Shown: one piece after another, positions 8,597-18,537 of the stretch | Layout of the letters: each line of letters starts with the position of its first letter | Position numbering within the stretch: the first letter of the stretch is position 1 | NCBI RefSeq assembly: GCF_021568775.1 | Contig: NZ_JAKGSG010000041.1 | Coordinates: forward strand, 55,984 to 119,983 | Source of the DNA: Antribacter soli | GTDB lineage: Bacteria; Actinomycetota; Actinomycetes; Actinomycetales; Cellulomonadaceae | Reading direction: 5' to 3' | Length of the DNA: 64,000 nucleotides | Program-made: the position numbers and the translations under genes | The notes under the pieces: generated by a model | What the model was told of the DNA's origin: nothing | What the model saw: the letters and a program-made list of their open reading frames with translations, nothing else | Databases searched by the model: none

Positions 8597-10528
8597 TCAG
8601 GCGCGCTTCGCCCGGGCCGTGGCCCGCGCCCGCTCCGTCGCGTCGAGGGCGACCTTACGGATGCGCACGACCTCCGGCGTGACCTCGACGCACTCGTCCT
8701 CGCGTGCGAACTCGAGCGACTCCTCGAGCGTGAGCTTGCGCGGCGGGATGAGGTTCTCGAAGTTGTCTGCGGTGGAGGACCGCATGTTCGTCAGCTTCTT
8801 CTCCTTGGTGATGTTGACGTCCATGTCCTCGTTGCGGGAGTTCTCGCCCACGATCATGCCCTCGTACACCTCCTGCGTGGGGTCCACGAAGAAGGAGCCG
8901 CGCTCCTGCAGGTTGATCATGGCGAACGGCGTCACCGAGCCGGAGCGGTCGGCGACCAGCGAGCCCGTCATGCGGGTCTCGATCGGGCCGGCCCACGGCT
9001 CGTAGCCCTCGGAGATGGACGACGCGATGCCGGTGCCGCGCGTGTCGGTGAGGAAGCGCGTGCGGAACCCGATGAGGCCGCGCGCGGGCACCATGAACTC
9101 CATGCGGACCCAGCCCGTGCCGTGGTTCGACATGGTCTCCATGCGGCCCTTGCGCTGGGCGAGGAGCTGCGTGACGGCGCCGAGGTACTCCTCGGGCACG
9201 TCGATCGTCATGCGCTCCATCGGCTCGTGCCGCTTGCCGTCGATCGTCTTGGTGACGACCTGCGGCTTGCCGACCGTGAGCTCGAAGCCCTCGCGGCGCA
9301 TCTGCTCGACGAGGATGGCGAGCGCGAGCTCGCCGCGGCCCTGGACCTCCCACGCGTCGGGGCGGTCGGTGGGCAGGACGCGCAACGACACGTTGCCGAC
9401 GAGCTCGGCGTCGAGGCGGTCCTTGACCTGGCGGGCGGTGACCTTGTGGCCCTTGCCGCCCTTGCCCGCGAGCGGCGAGGTGTTGATGCCGATCGTCATG
9501 GAGATCGCCGGGTCGTCGACCGTGATGAGCGGGAGCGGACGCGGGTCGTCGAGGTCGGTCAGGGTCTCGCCGATCATGATGTCCGCGATACCCGCGACGG
9601 CGACGATGTCGCCGGGGCCGGCCTGCTCGGTCGGCACGCGGTCCAGCGCCTTGGTCTCGAGGAGCTCCGTGATGCGGACGCTCTGCAGCGTGCCGTCGTG
9701 GCGGGCCCAGGCGACGTTCTGGCCCTTGGTGAGGGTGCCGTTGAAGATGCGCAGCAGCGCGAGGCGGCCGAGGAACGGCGACGCGTCGAGGTTGGTGACG
9801 TGCGCCTGCAGTGGCACGCCCTCGTCGTACGTGGGGGCCGGGATCTTCTCGAGGATGGTCGCGAACAGCGGCTCGAGGTTCTCGTTGGCGGGCAGGCCGC
9901 CGTCGGCCGGCTGGACGGTGTCGGCGCGGCCCGCCTTGGCGGACGCGTACACGACCGGCACGTCGAGGATGGCGTCGAGGTCGAGGTCCGGCACCTCGTC
10001 CGCGAGGTCGCCGGCGAGACCGAGCAGGAGGTCGGTCGTCTCGGCGACGACCTCGTCGATGCGGGCGTCCGGCCGGTCGACCTTGTTCACCACGACGATG
10101 ACGGGCAGCTTCGCGACGAGGGCCTTGCGCAGCACGAAGCGGGTCTGCGGCAGCGGCCCCTCGGACGCGTCGACGAGCAGCACGACGCCGTCCACCATCG
10201 ACAGGCCACGCTCCACCTCGCCGCCGAAGTCGGCGTGGCCCGGGGTGTCGATCACGTTGATCGTGATGCCCTCCGGGGAGCCCGACGCCGCGGCCGACGG
10301 GCCGGTGTACCGGACCGCCGTGTTCTTCGCGAGGATCGTGATGCCCTTCTCGCGCTCGAGGTCGCCCGAGTCCATGACCCGGTCCTCGAGGTGCTGGTGG
10401 GCCGAGAACGCGCCGGCCTGGCGCAGCATGGCGTCCACGAGGGTCGTCTTGCCGTGGTCGACGTGGGCGACGATCGCCACGTTGCGCAGGTCGCTGCGCA
10501 CAGCACGGGTGGGGGCAGGCACAGTCAC
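8597..10528 (-). CDS. typA: translational GTPase TypA/BipA
   Basis: Ribosome-associated GTPase of the EF-G superfamily, involved in 50S assembly and stress adaptation. The protein is 643 residues from the GTG at 10528. The G1 loop AHVDHGKTT is near residue 18, followed by GITI (switch I), DTPGH (G3) and NKVD (G4), an EF-Tu-like domain 2, EF-G-like domains and the TypA-specific C-terminal domain. An in-frame GTG at 10579 would add 17 residues (SARSPFFGKPFGN...), which have no counterpart in the family. I prefer 10528, which has GAGAG a few bases upstream. The gene stands alone; a TAGGAT hexamer at 10609-10604 could be its -10 element. Confidence 0.93.
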   Translation of the reverse strand: MTVPAPTRAVRSDLRNVAIVAHVDHGKTTLVDAMLRQAGAFSAHQHLEDRVMDSGDLEREKGITILAKNTAVRYTGPSAAASGSPEGITINVIDTPGHADFGGEVERGLSMVDGVVLLVDASEGPLPQTRFVLRKALVAKLPVIVVVNKVDRPDARIDEVVAETTDLLLGLAGDLADEVPDLDLDAILDVPVVYASAKAGRADTVQPADGGLPANENLEPLFATILEKIPAPTYDEGVPLQAHVTNLDASPFLGRLALLRIFNGTLTKGQNVAWARHDGTLQSVRITELLETKALDRVPTEQAGPGDIVAVAGIADIMIGETLTDLDDPRPLPLITVDDPAISMTIGINTSPLAGKGGKGHKVTARQVKDRLDAELVGNVSLRVLPTDRPDAWEVQGRGELALAILVEQMRREGFELTVGKPQVVTKTIDGKRHEPMERMTIDVPEEYLGAVTQLLAQRKGRMETMSNHGTGWVRMEFMVPARGLIGFRTRFLTDTRGTGIASSISEGYEPWAGPIETRMTGSLVADRSGSVTPFAMINLQERGSFFVDPTQEVYEGMIVGENSRNEDMDVNITKEKKLTNMRSSTADNFENLIPPRKLTLEESLEFAREDECVEVTPEVVRIRKVALDATERARATARAKRA

Positions 10529-10680
10529 GGAGCTCTCATTCCCAAAGGGTTTTCCGAAGAAGGGGGAGCGCGCGGACACGACGACAGGTCACGCGGCGTT
10601 ACTATCCTACCCGCCGTTCCCGCACCCCCGGTGCCCGACGCCGGTGGCGTGCCTCTCCCGGGACGCGCGACCGGCGCCGA

Positions 10681-11400
10681 TCACCGCTGGTCGACGATGC
10701 GGCCGTCACGGAGCTCGACGACGCGGTCGGCCCGCTGGAGGAGCAGCGGATCGTGGGTGGAGACGACGGCGGCCATGGCGCGCTCGTGCACCACCTGCCG
10801 GACCAGGTCCATGATCAGGGCGGCCGTGGCCGAGTCGAGCTGCCCGGTCGGCTCGTCGGCGATGAGGACCGTGGGGTCGGCGACCAGGGCGCGCGCGATG
10901 CCCACCCGCTGCTGCTGCCCGCCCGACAGCTCGTACGGCCGCTGCCTGGCGTGATCGGCCAGGCCCACCGCGGCCAGCGCGGCCTGGACCCGCTCGGCGC
11001 GCTCGGCCACGGGGGTGCGGCGCAGGCGCAGGGGCACCTCCACGTTCTCCGCCGCGGACAGCACAGGGACCAGGCCGAACGACTGGAACACGTACCCGAT
11101 CTCGTCCCGCCGCGCGGCGATCACCTGCGCCTCGGGCAACGCGGTGAGCTCCCGCTCCCCCAGCCACACCCGCCCCGCCGTCGGCTTGTCCAGCCCGCCC
11201 AGCAGGTTCAGCAGCGTCGTCTTGCCCGACCCCGACGGGCCGCGCACCACCAGCAGCTCACCGGGCGCCACCTCCAGCGTCGCCCCGGACAGCGCCGTCA
11301 CCTGCCCCGGCCCGGACCCGAACACCCGGGTCAGCCCCTCCGCGCGCAACGCGGACGTCGTCGCCCGGCTCGCCGCCTCGCCCGTCGTCGTGCCGCTCAT
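10681..11400 (-). CDS. ABC transporter ATP-binding protein, MacB/LolD type (second ATPase)
   Basis: A 239-residue ATPase with Walker A GPSGSGKTT near residue 49, signature LSGGQQQRVG, and Walker B VLIADEPTG. The LNLLGGLDKPTAGRV context is characteristic of the LolD/MacB/FtsE group, which pairs with FtsX-type permeases to power extracytoplasmic work rather than classical transport. The ATG at 11400 overlaps the stop of the preceding ATPase (ATGA). It is the last gene of the four-gene operon, with two ATPases for two permeases; heterodimer or separate pairing cannot be decided from sequence. Confidence 0.87.
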   Translation of the reverse strand: MSGTTTGEAASRATTSALRAEGLTRVFGSGPGQVTALSGATLEVAPGELLVVRGPSGSGKTTLLNLLGGLDKPTAGRVWLGERELTALPEAQVIAARRDEIGYVFQSFGLVPVLSAAENVEVPLRLRRTPVAERAERVQAALAAVGLADHARQRPYELSGGQQQRVGIARALVADPTVLIADEPTGQLDSATAALIMDLVRQVVHERAMAAVVSTHDPLLLQRADRVVELRDGRIVDQR

Positions 11401-12389
11401 CGGCCCTCCTCGCCGCCGTCGTCGTCCCGCTCGCCTGGCTGTTCGCCCGGCCGGGCAGCCGGGCCGGCCGCCCCCGGCCACACCCCGACGTGGTCGGGCT
11501 CCAGCGCCAGCCGCACCCGGTCCTTCAGGTCCAGGGCATGCACGAAGTCCTGCGGGAGCTGCAGGCGCCCCACCCGGTCGAGCACCGCGAACTCCTCGGC
11601 CACGTGCCGCTCAGCGCCGTGCTCGTCGACCTCCGTACGGCGCAGCACCTCCGTGGACGTCCGCCCGTCACGGATCTGCACCGTGCGCGCCACGTGCTCG
11701 GACACCGCCGGGTCGTGCGTCACGATCAGCGTCGTCACCCCCGTCTCCCGGTTCACCCCGCGCAGCGCCTCCAGCACCTCCGCCGACGTCGCCTCGTCCA
11801 GCTCACCGGTCGGCTCGTCCGCCAGCAGCACCCGCGGGTCGTTCGCCACCGCCACCGCGACCGCCACCCGCTGCTGCTCCCCGCCCGACATCTGCCCCGG
11901 ACGCCGGTCCGCGACGTGCCCCACCTCGAGCAGCTCCAGCAGGTCCGCCACCCGACGGGCCCGCTCGCGCGGCCGTCCCGTGCCCGCCAGCTCCAGCGGC
12001 ACCCGCACGTTCTCCGCCGCGCTCAGGTACGGCAGCAGGTTCCGCGAGGTCTGCTGCCACACGAACCCCACGCTGCGCCGCTGATAGGCCACCCGCTGCC
12101 GGTGGGTCATCGTCAGCAGATCGGTCCCCGCCACCACGCACGAACCACCCGTGGGCGTGTCCAACCCGGACAGGATCGTCAGCAACGTCGACTTGCCCGA
12201 CCCCGACGCACCCACCACCGCGACGATCTCCCCGGGGTCGACCGTGAGGTTCAGGCCCTGCAGCGCCTGCACCTCCACACCATCGGTCGCGAAGATCCGT
12301 ACCAGGTCACGGCACAAGATCTCCCCACCCGGCACCGGGCCCTCGGGCACCACCGCGGCACCCTCGTCGATCGGGATCAGCGTGCTCAT
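11397..12389 (-). CDS. ABC transporter ATP-binding protein, MacB/LolD type (first ATPase)
   Basis: A 330-residue ATPase, longer than its partner because of a C-terminal extension of ~100 residues with acidic and basic runs (GERDDDGGEEGR at the end). Walker A GASGSGKST is near residue 58, signature MSGGEQQRVAV, Walker B VLLADEPTG. The extension (VDEHGAERHVAEEF, then RVGRLQLPQDF) resembles an AbrB-like beta segment, though weakly. The start at 12389 has GAGGAGAG just upstream and lies one base after the permease stop, so the two are probably coupled. Confidence 0.85.
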   Translation of the reverse strand: MSTLIPIDEGAAVVPEGPVPGGEILCRDLVRIFATDGVEVQALQGLNLTVDPGEIVAVVGASGSGKSTLLTILSGLDTPTGGSCVVAGTDLLTMTHRQRVAYQRRSVGFVWQQTSRNLLPYLSAAENVRVPLELAGTGRPRERARRVADLLELLEVGHVADRRPGQMSGGEQQRVAVAVAVANDPRVLLADEPTGELDEATSAEVLEALRGVNRETGVTTLIVTHDPAVSEHVARTVQIRDGRTSTEVLRRTEVDEHGAERHVAEEFAVLDRVGRLQLPQDFVHALDLKDRVRLALEPDHVGVWPGAAGPAARPGEQPGERDDDGGEEGR

Positions 12390-12390
12390 C

Positions 12391-15171
12391 TCATCTCTCC
12401 TCACCGATCCGAAGCTGGGCAGAGATCTCACCGCGCCGGCCGAGGGCCGCGGCGACAGCGGCCGCCAGCAGCACCACGACGACGAACCCGCCGGCCACGC
12501 CCGCAAGAAGCAGCGGGTCGAACCGGGCGTCCGGCTGGGCGTCCCCGGCAGTCAGCGCCGTCACGTCGACGGCGGCCAGGACCACCCGCGGCACGACCGC
12601 TCCCAGCAGCGCACCCACCACGAGGGCCACGACCGTCCACGGCCCGATCTCCCAGCCCACCAGCCCGCGGCTCTGCCGCCCGGACAGGCCCAGGGTCTGG
12701 AGCACGGCCAGGAGCCTGGCCCGGGCCGGGCCCGCGAGCATGAGGGTCATCACGACGGCGGCCCCGCACAGGAGCGCCGCCAGGGCGACGGCCACGAGGA
12801 ACGCGCTCGCCAGGCCCGACGACACCGGAGAGGCCAGGATCGCGGCCGCCCGCTGCGCGGGGTCCTCCACGAGAGCGCTGGGCAGCAGCTCGTGGACGGC
12901 CGCGGTGACCTGGACCGGGTCGGCACCCGGGCCGAGCGCCACGAGCGCGGTCCGGGCGCGGCCGGTGGCGCCCGTCAGCTCCTCGGCCCGCGCGCTGTCG
13001 ACGAGGACGAACGCGCGGGAGGCCGAGATCCCGGGCAGGTCGCGCGCCAGAGTCACGACCTCGACCGGCGCCGACCCGCCCGGGCCGGCGAGCTGGACGC
13101 CCGGCAGCCCGACGTCGACGCCCGTTCCGGGCGATGCCACGACCCGCAGCTCGGCCCCCTGCTCGGCCAGGCGCGCCAGGTCCGGCGGCACGCCGTCGAT
13201 CCCCTGCTGCACCTCGGCCAGCGCCAGGGCGTCGACGCCCACGACGTCGACCCGCTGGCCCGCCAGTCCCACCCGCAGCGGCAGCGCACCGAGGTCGGTC
13301 ACCGCCGTGACCGCGGCGACGCCGTCGATCCCGGCGAGCGCCGCGACCTCTTCCGCGCCCACGATCGGCCCGGAGACCCGCAGGTCGGCGCCGACGGCGG
13401 ACCAGGCCTCGCGGCTGACGCCGCCGGACACCGTGGCGTACAGGACCCCGGAGGTGGCCGCGACCGACACGGCGAGCACCAGGGCCAGGGCGGGCACCGG
13501 GCCGCCCGCGGGGTCGCGGGTCGCCCGCGCCGCGCCCAGGAACGGGACGAGGTCCCGGCGCGGGGCGAGCGCCCGCTCGACCGCCAGGGCGAGCCACGGG
13601 TAGGCACGGACGGCGAGCAGCGTCGCCGAGAGCGACAGCAGGAGCGGAGCGATGGCCAGGAGAGGGTCGACGCCCTCCGCCGCGCCGGCCGCGCCGGCCG
13701 TCCCGCTCACCACGCCACGTTGCAGCAGCAGCCACGTGGACACGACGGCGCCGGCGTGCACGAGCACCTCCGCGACCCAGCGCAGCCGGCTCCGCGACCG
13801 CGGCGACAGGTCGCTGCGCCGCTCCCGCAGGCCGCGCGGCGACGACGCGAGCGCGAGCGCGACGGCCGGCGCCAGGCCCGCGCCCGCCGCGAGCAGCACT
13901 TCGGTGCCGCCCGCCGGCCCGGCCACCAGGAGCAGGCCCGCCCCGAACCCCAGGGCTGACGCCACGCCGCCGACCACGAGGCCCTCCGCCGCCATCAGGC
14001 CACGCAGCTGCGCCCCCGAGGCGCCGCGGGCGCGCAGCAGCGCGAGCGCGGGCCGCCGGCGTTCGACGACCAGGCGGGCGCCGAGCGCCAGCACGGCGAC
14101 GGTCGCGCCGAGCGGGCCGGCGGCGAGGACGGACAGGATCGCGTCGACGCCCGACCGCTGCGCGACGATCCGGTCGAGGATGGCGACGAGGCCGCTCGCC
14201 GGCCGCACCACGAACGGGTCGAAGGCATCCTCCTCGTCGACCGTGTAGGCGGTCGTGGTGAATCCCCGGAGCTGGGCGAGCAGCGTCGTGGCCTCGCCGG
14301 CCCGCACGCCGCCGGCGTCGACCGGGTACCAGACCGTGGTGGTCGCGCCGCGGAGCGAGACCGGCGCGATCATCGCCGGGTCGACGTAGGCGACCGCCGT
14401 GGCGAGCTTGCCCTGGTTGAGGTCGTCGAGGACGTAGGCGTCGCCGACCGTGGGGCTGTGCGCCCAGTACGGGTCATCGGGGTCGGCGAGGTCGAAGACG
14501 CCCACGAGCCGGAGCGGTTCTTCTTCGAGAACCAGCCGCGGGTGGACCTGACCCACCTCCCAGCCGAGCGTCATCGCGGTCGCACGCGAGACCGCCATCT
14601 CCACCGGCTGGCCCGGGATCACGTCGGGCTGGCCGCCGCCCTCGGGGAAGGAGAGCGTGCGGACCGGAGCGGCCTGCGGCCAGCGCCCCTCGACCACCTC
14701 GACGTGCTCCTGGACCCGCGGGGCCGCGCGCAGGAAGACGGACACCGAGCGCAGGTCGCTCCCCTCCGCCGGAGCGACGCGAACGGCGTCGTCGGTGCTG
14801 ACCTGGAAGTCCGCGGCGCCGAGGACGTCGCGCAGCGGCAAGGGCTGCTCGGCCCGGACGGCCTCCAGCCGCTCCAGGTACGCGGCCCAGTCGGGCGCGT
14901 CGGGCGGCGTCGTCGCCGGGTCCACGTCGTGCACCTCGAAGGCGACCATGCCCGGGTGGGACCCGGGGATCTGGGCGCTCTCGCTCGACACGTCGCGGTC
15001 GACCACCGCGGCGCCGTCCGTCTCGAAGGCGAGCTGGCGCGCATGGACGCCGGCGACCGCGCGCGGCGCCGCCGACAGGACGAGCGCGGCGAGCAGCGCC
15101 ACCACCCCGAGCGTGAGGGTCGCTCCCCACGACGCGCGCAGGCCCCGCGTCGTCAGCAGACCCAGGCTCAT
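12391..15171 (-). CDS. FtsX-like ABC permease (second permease, 926 aa)
   Basis: A large inner-membrane protein with an N-terminal helix (ATLTLGVVALLAALVLSAA), a long extracytoplasmic domain of about 370 residues, then two clusters of membrane helices separated by another extracytoplasmic domain. This is the double-FtsX architecture of MacB-like and YknZ-like permeases. Helix segments near the end (SAFLVAVALAALLCGAAVVM, TVVALVVGALLGAVVP, LLAGVAGGFVVVVLLAAAVA) form the C-terminal FtsX domain. The ATG overlaps the stop of the upstream permease by one base (TGATG). The substrate is unknown; lipid, lipoprotein or peptide export are the usual roles of the family. Confidence 0.83.
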   Translation of the reverse strand: MSLGLLTTRGLRASWGATLTLGVVALLAALVLSAAPRAVAGVHARQLAFETDGAAVVDRDVSSESAQIPGSHPGMVAFEVHDVDPATTPPDAPDWAAYLERLEAVRAEQPLPLRDVLGAADFQVSTDDAVRVAPAEGSDLRSVSVFLRAAPRVQEHVEVVEGRWPQAAPVRTLSFPEGGGQPDVIPGQPVEMAVSRATAMTLGWEVGQVHPRLVLEEEPLRLVGVFDLADPDDPYWAHSPTVGDAYVLDDLNQGKLATAVAYVDPAMIAPVSLRGATTTVWYPVDAGGVRAGEATTLLAQLRGFTTTAYTVDEEDAFDPFVVRPASGLVAILDRIVAQRSGVDAILSVLAAGPLGATVAVLALGARLVVERRRPALALLRARGASGAQLRGLMAAEGLVVGGVASALGFGAGLLLVAGPAGGTEVLLAAGAGLAPAVALALASSPRGLRERRSDLSPRSRSRLRWVAEVLVHAGAVVSTWLLLQRGVVSGTAGAAGAAEGVDPLLAIAPLLLSLSATLLAVRAYPWLALAVERALAPRRDLVPFLGAARATRDPAGGPVPALALVLAVSVAATSGVLYATVSGGVSREAWSAVGADLRVSGPIVGAEEVAALAGIDGVAAVTAVTDLGALPLRVGLAGQRVDVVGVDALALAEVQQGIDGVPPDLARLAEQGAELRVVASPGTGVDVGLPGVQLAGPGGSAPVEVVTLARDLPGISASRAFVLVDSARAEELTGATGRARTALVALGPGADPVQVTAAVHELLPSALVEDPAQRAAAILASPVSSGLASAFLVAVALAALLCGAAVVMTLMLAGPARARLLAVLQTLGLSGRQSRGLVGWEIGPWTVVALVVGALLGAVVPRVVLAAVDVTALTAGDAQPDARFDPLLLAGVAGGFVVVVLLAAAVAAALGRRGEISAQLRIGEER

Positions 15172-18100
15172 CAGCGCACCTCCTCGCGGTACTCGGTGTC
15201 GCGGGCCTGGGCCGCGACCCGGGCACCGACCCCGGCAGCGACCAGCCCGAGCACGGCCAGGCAGCCCGCCAGGAGCACCGCCGCCGGGAGGGACAGGGCG
15301 ACCAGCTCGGGCCGCACGGCGTCGCCGCCCAGGGTCGCCCCGACGAGGCCCGGCACGGTGAGCCCCGCGGCGACCGCTCCCGCACCCGCGCCGAGCAGCA
15401 CGGCAGCGCCGCCGACGGCGAGGAGCTCGCCGGCGCGCGCCCGCCCCTGGTCCCGCGGCCCGACCCCCACGACACGCAGCACGACGACCTCGCCGCGGCG
15501 CACGCGTGCGGAGGCGAGAGCGACGGCGAGGACGCCCGCGACCGCGAGCACGACCGAGCCCACCGCCGCGAGCCAGAACGCCGTCCGGACGGGGGCGGTG
15601 GCGTCGACCGGCGGGGCGTCCGCGAGCGTCGTCACCGTGCTCGTGCCCGTGCGCAGAAGGCCGTCCGCGGTGACCCGGGCCTCTGCACCGATCCGCTGGA
15701 GGTCGTCCGGCGTCGCCGAGGCTGCCGCGAGCCAGACCTCGCCGGCGGGAGGCGCGTCCACGGAGGTCCACAGCACGAGCTCGTCGAGCGCGAGCCGGTC
15801 CACGACGATCGCGCCGGCCGACGTCAGCGTGCCGGGCAGCACCTCCGTCGTCGCGGCCACCGTCAGCGGGACAGGCACGCCCTGCACCGGCACCTCGAAC
15901 GAGTCTCCCGGGCCGAGGTCCAGCGTGCGCGCGAGGGGCGCGGTGACGACGGCGGGCAGCGCGCCCGGCGGGTCGCCGGGCAGCAGCCGCGCCGCGAACG
16001 GCGCCACGCTCGTCATGGAGAGCTCCTCCGGCACCACGACCTCCAGGCGTCCGGAACCGGACTCCTGGAGGTCCGCGCCGCTCGTCGCCGTCGAGTGCCG
16101 CCACTGCCCCGAGAGGTCCACCGGCACGCCGTCGGCCACGAGGGTGTCCACGACGAGCCGCGCCTCGAGAGCCACGCCGCCCGCCGACGCCGTCAGGTCG
16201 ACGGCGGCCAGGCGGAACGGCTCGGCCGTGGCCGGCAGGTCGGCCGTGAGCTCGTAGGTGACGGGCTCGGCGCCGACCGGGCGCGTGCCCGCGCCGTCAC
16301 CGTCCAGGTCGTACTGGAGCTCCCCGAGGCCGACGGTGCTCACCGTCCCGTCCGGCGCGACGAGCACGAGGGCAACGCTGAACCGTTCGCCCCGCTCGGC
16401 GAGCTCGAACCAGCCAGGAAAGGGCTCGGCGTCCAGGGACGGCACGACGCTGCCCGTGACGGTCGCGGTCACGGTCCGCGCGCCGGCGGGCAGCCCGGGC
16501 GCGGCGGTCAAGGGAGCGCGGTCGATCGCGGCGGCGATGCCGGCCGCGTCGAACGAGCTGCCCGGGGCGCGCACGACCTCGGGCACGTCGGCGGCGGGCA
16601 GCGCGAGCAGCGTGGTGCTCGGCGAGCCGTCCACCGTCACGTCCGCGGCGAGCACCGGCACGGCGGCCGAGACTCCATCGATCGCCGAGAACGGCGCCGC
16701 GTCGGCCTCCGCGCCGGGCGGCAGCGCGACGCGGACGTCGGTCCCGGTCCGCAGGATGGCGACGTCTTCCTGGAACCGCCCGGACGTCTCGGCGAAGGCG
16801 CCCGCCAGGGTGGCGGAGCCGCCGGCGAGGACGAGCAGCACCACCGGCACCACGTACACGACGAGCCTGCGCGCCACCTGACGCGCCGCGAGGACGCCGA
16901 CGGCGCCCGGCGACCGCTCCGCGAGGCGCGCCCACACGCGGGTCACCGGGCCGAGGAGCGCGGTGGCCACGACCGCGAGGACGGTCAGGACGAGCGCGGG
17001 CGCGAGCGCGGCGAGCGGGTCCGTGCGCAGCCCCTCGGGCGTCGCGACCAGCGGCGACCCGTACCGGCGGAGCTGCACCAGGCACACCGCGGCCCCGGCG
17101 AACGTGAGCAGGACGGTGCCGAGGGCCGCGACGGTGCGCACCCGGCCGGACCGGTCGGTGATCTGCCGACGCGCCGCCGTCCGCGCCTGGAGCGCCGCGA
17201 CACCCGTCAGCACCGCCGCACCCGCGACCGCGACACCGGTCGCGACGACGAGCAGCGTGCCGGCCTGCCGCGAGCCGGGTACGAGCGCCTCGAGGACCAG
17301 GGCGGCGGCCAGCCCGCCTGCCCCGGCGGCGGTTGCGGCGAGCAGGGCGGCCTCCACGGCGCCGCCGGCCGTGACGGTCACCGGGTCGGCGCCGCGCGAC
17401 ACGAGCAGCGCCACCTCGTGGTCGCGCGTCGCGGCCAGCAGCCGTGCCACCTGAACCGTGGCGACGAGGCTCACGACGACGAGCAGGAGCAGCGGGACGA
17501 GCGCGACGGCGGCCGCGGCCCGGAGCGCCTCCGTGGTCCGGGCGGCGGTGTCGGCAAGGGTCCCCGCCAGCGTGAGGCCGCGCGGGGCGACCTCGTCGTC
17601 GTCGCCGACCCCGGAGTCGAGGTCTTCCGCCAGACCGGCGAGCGTGTCGAGGTCGCCCAGGGTGACCCGCTCCACGTCCGGGACGACGGTCCACCGGGCG
17701 AAGGGGTCGGTGTCGAGGGCGCCGACCGTGGCGGCGGTGGTGACCACGGGGCCCAGCGCCCCACTGTCGCCGCCCGCAAGGACCAGCGGGTCGCCAAACC
17801 ACCGCGGGTCCCCGGGGTCGGTCACGCGCCAGGTCCCGCGCACGGTCACGGTGGTGCCCGAGCCCGGGTCGTCGACGTCGGCCCCCAGCCGGAGCGTGTC
17901 GCCGACCGCCAGACCGGCGGCCGCAGCGGCGTCCGCCTGGACGGCGGCCTCGCCGTCGGCCGCGGGCCACGTGCCGTCGACGAGCGCCATGCCGTCGGCG
18001 GGCGCCATGCCATCGGCGGGCGCCCCGCCGGACGGGGCCTCGCGGCTCGCTGCGGGCAGGCTCTCCACGACCCAGCGCCCCAGGTCGCCGCCGTCACCGG

Positions 18101-18422
18101 CGGCGCGCAGCGGCTCGGTCCGGACGTCATGGATCAGGGCGTACGCGGTACCTCCCAGCGCCTCCTCGACGGCGTCCCGGACGCGCGCGTCCTGCAGCGC
18201 CGCCCCGGCGTCGTCGTCGGCCAGACGGGTGCTCATGAGCAGCGCACGGCCGGACGGGCCGGCCGCCTCCAGCCCGGCCCGGGCGCCGTCGGCCGCCGAG
18301 GCCTGCACGTAGCCGAGCGTGACGCCCGTCGTGCCCGCGACCGCCGCCACGAGCAGCCAGACCAGGGCGAGCAGGCCTCGCTGAGCCGCCGACCTGCGGG
18401 CCAGCAGCGATGCTCGGCTCAC
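15171..18422 (-). CDS. FtsX-like ABC permease (first permease, 1083 aa)
   Basis: First gene of the ABC operon and a paralogue of the next one. A basic N-terminus (SRASLLARRSAAQRG) leads into a transmembrane helix (LLALVWLLVAAVAGTTGVTL), then a large extracytoplasmic region, a cluster of helices around residues 330-560, a second extracytoplasmic domain and a C-terminal FtsX cluster (AAVLLGAGAGAVAAGLTVP, AVLLAGCLAVLGLVAAGVG). I chose the GTG at 18422 because AGGAAGGGG precedes it; an ATG at 18452 would add a charged stretch before the helix and lacks a clear ribosome-binding site. Two such giant permeases in series suggest a heteromeric complex. Confidence 0.82.
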   Translation of the reverse strand: MSRASLLARRSAAQRGLLALVWLLVAAVAGTTGVTLGYVQASAADGARAGLEAAGPSGRALLMSTRLADDDAGAALQDARVRDAVEEALGGTAYALIHDVRTEPLRAAGDGGDLGRWVVESLPAASREAPSGGAPADGMAPADGMALVDGTWPAADGEAAVQADAAAAAGLAVGDTLRLGADVDDPGSGTTVTVRGTWRVTDPGDPRWFGDPLVLAGGDSGALGPVVTTAATVGALDTDPFARWTVVPDVERVTLGDLDTLAGLAEDLDSGVGDDDEVAPRGLTLAGTLADTAARTTEALRAAAAVALVPLLLLVVVSLVATVQVARLLAATRDHEVALLVSRGADPVTVTAGGAVEAALLAATAAGAGGLAAALVLEALVPGSRQAGTLLVVATGVAVAGAAVLTGVAALQARTAARRQITDRSGRVRTVAALGTVLLTFAGAAVCLVQLRRYGSPLVATPEGLRTDPLAALAPALVLTVLAVVATALLGPVTRVWARLAERSPGAVGVLAARQVARRLVVYVVPVVLLVLAGGSATLAGAFAETSGRFQEDVAILRTGTDVRVALPPGAEADAAPFSAIDGVSAAVPVLAADVTVDGSPSTTLLALPAADVPEVVRAPGSSFDAAGIAAAIDRAPLTAAPGLPAGARTVTATVTGSVVPSLDAEPFPGWFELAERGERFSVALVLVAPDGTVSTVGLGELQYDLDGDGAGTRPVGAEPVTYELTADLPATAEPFRLAAVDLTASAGGVALEARLVVDTLVADGVPVDLSGQWRHSTATSGADLQESGSGRLEVVVPEELSMTSVAPFAARLLPGDPPGALPAVVTAPLARTLDLGPGDSFEVPVQGVPVPLTVAATTEVLPGTLTSAGAIVVDRLALDELVLWTSVDAPPAGEVWLAAASATPDDLQRIGAEARVTADGLLRTGTSTVTTLADAPPVDATAPVRTAFWLAAVGSVVLAVAGVLAVALASARVRRGEVVVLRVVGVGPRDQGRARAGELLAVGGAAVLLGAGAGAVAAGLTVPGLVGATLGGDAVRPELVALSLPAAVLLAGCLAVLGLVAAGVGARVAAQARDTEYREEVR

Positions 18423-18457
18423 GGCGTCCCCTTCCTGCTCGTCCGTCCGCATGTGCC

Positions 18458-18504
18458 CGACGCCGGTGGCTCGCCCCGGTACGGGAGGTGAACCACCGGC
18501 GTCG
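18458..18504 (-). terminator. inverted repeat after the opp operon
   Basis: Arms 18458-18469 and 18493-18504 pair over 12 bases around a 23-base loop. It lies 34 bases beyond the oppDF stop and just before the FtsX operon start, so it probably separates the two operons. Confidence 0.5.
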
Positions 18505-18537
18505 TGCACCGTGGTGAGGGCTGTGCTGGGTTACCCG

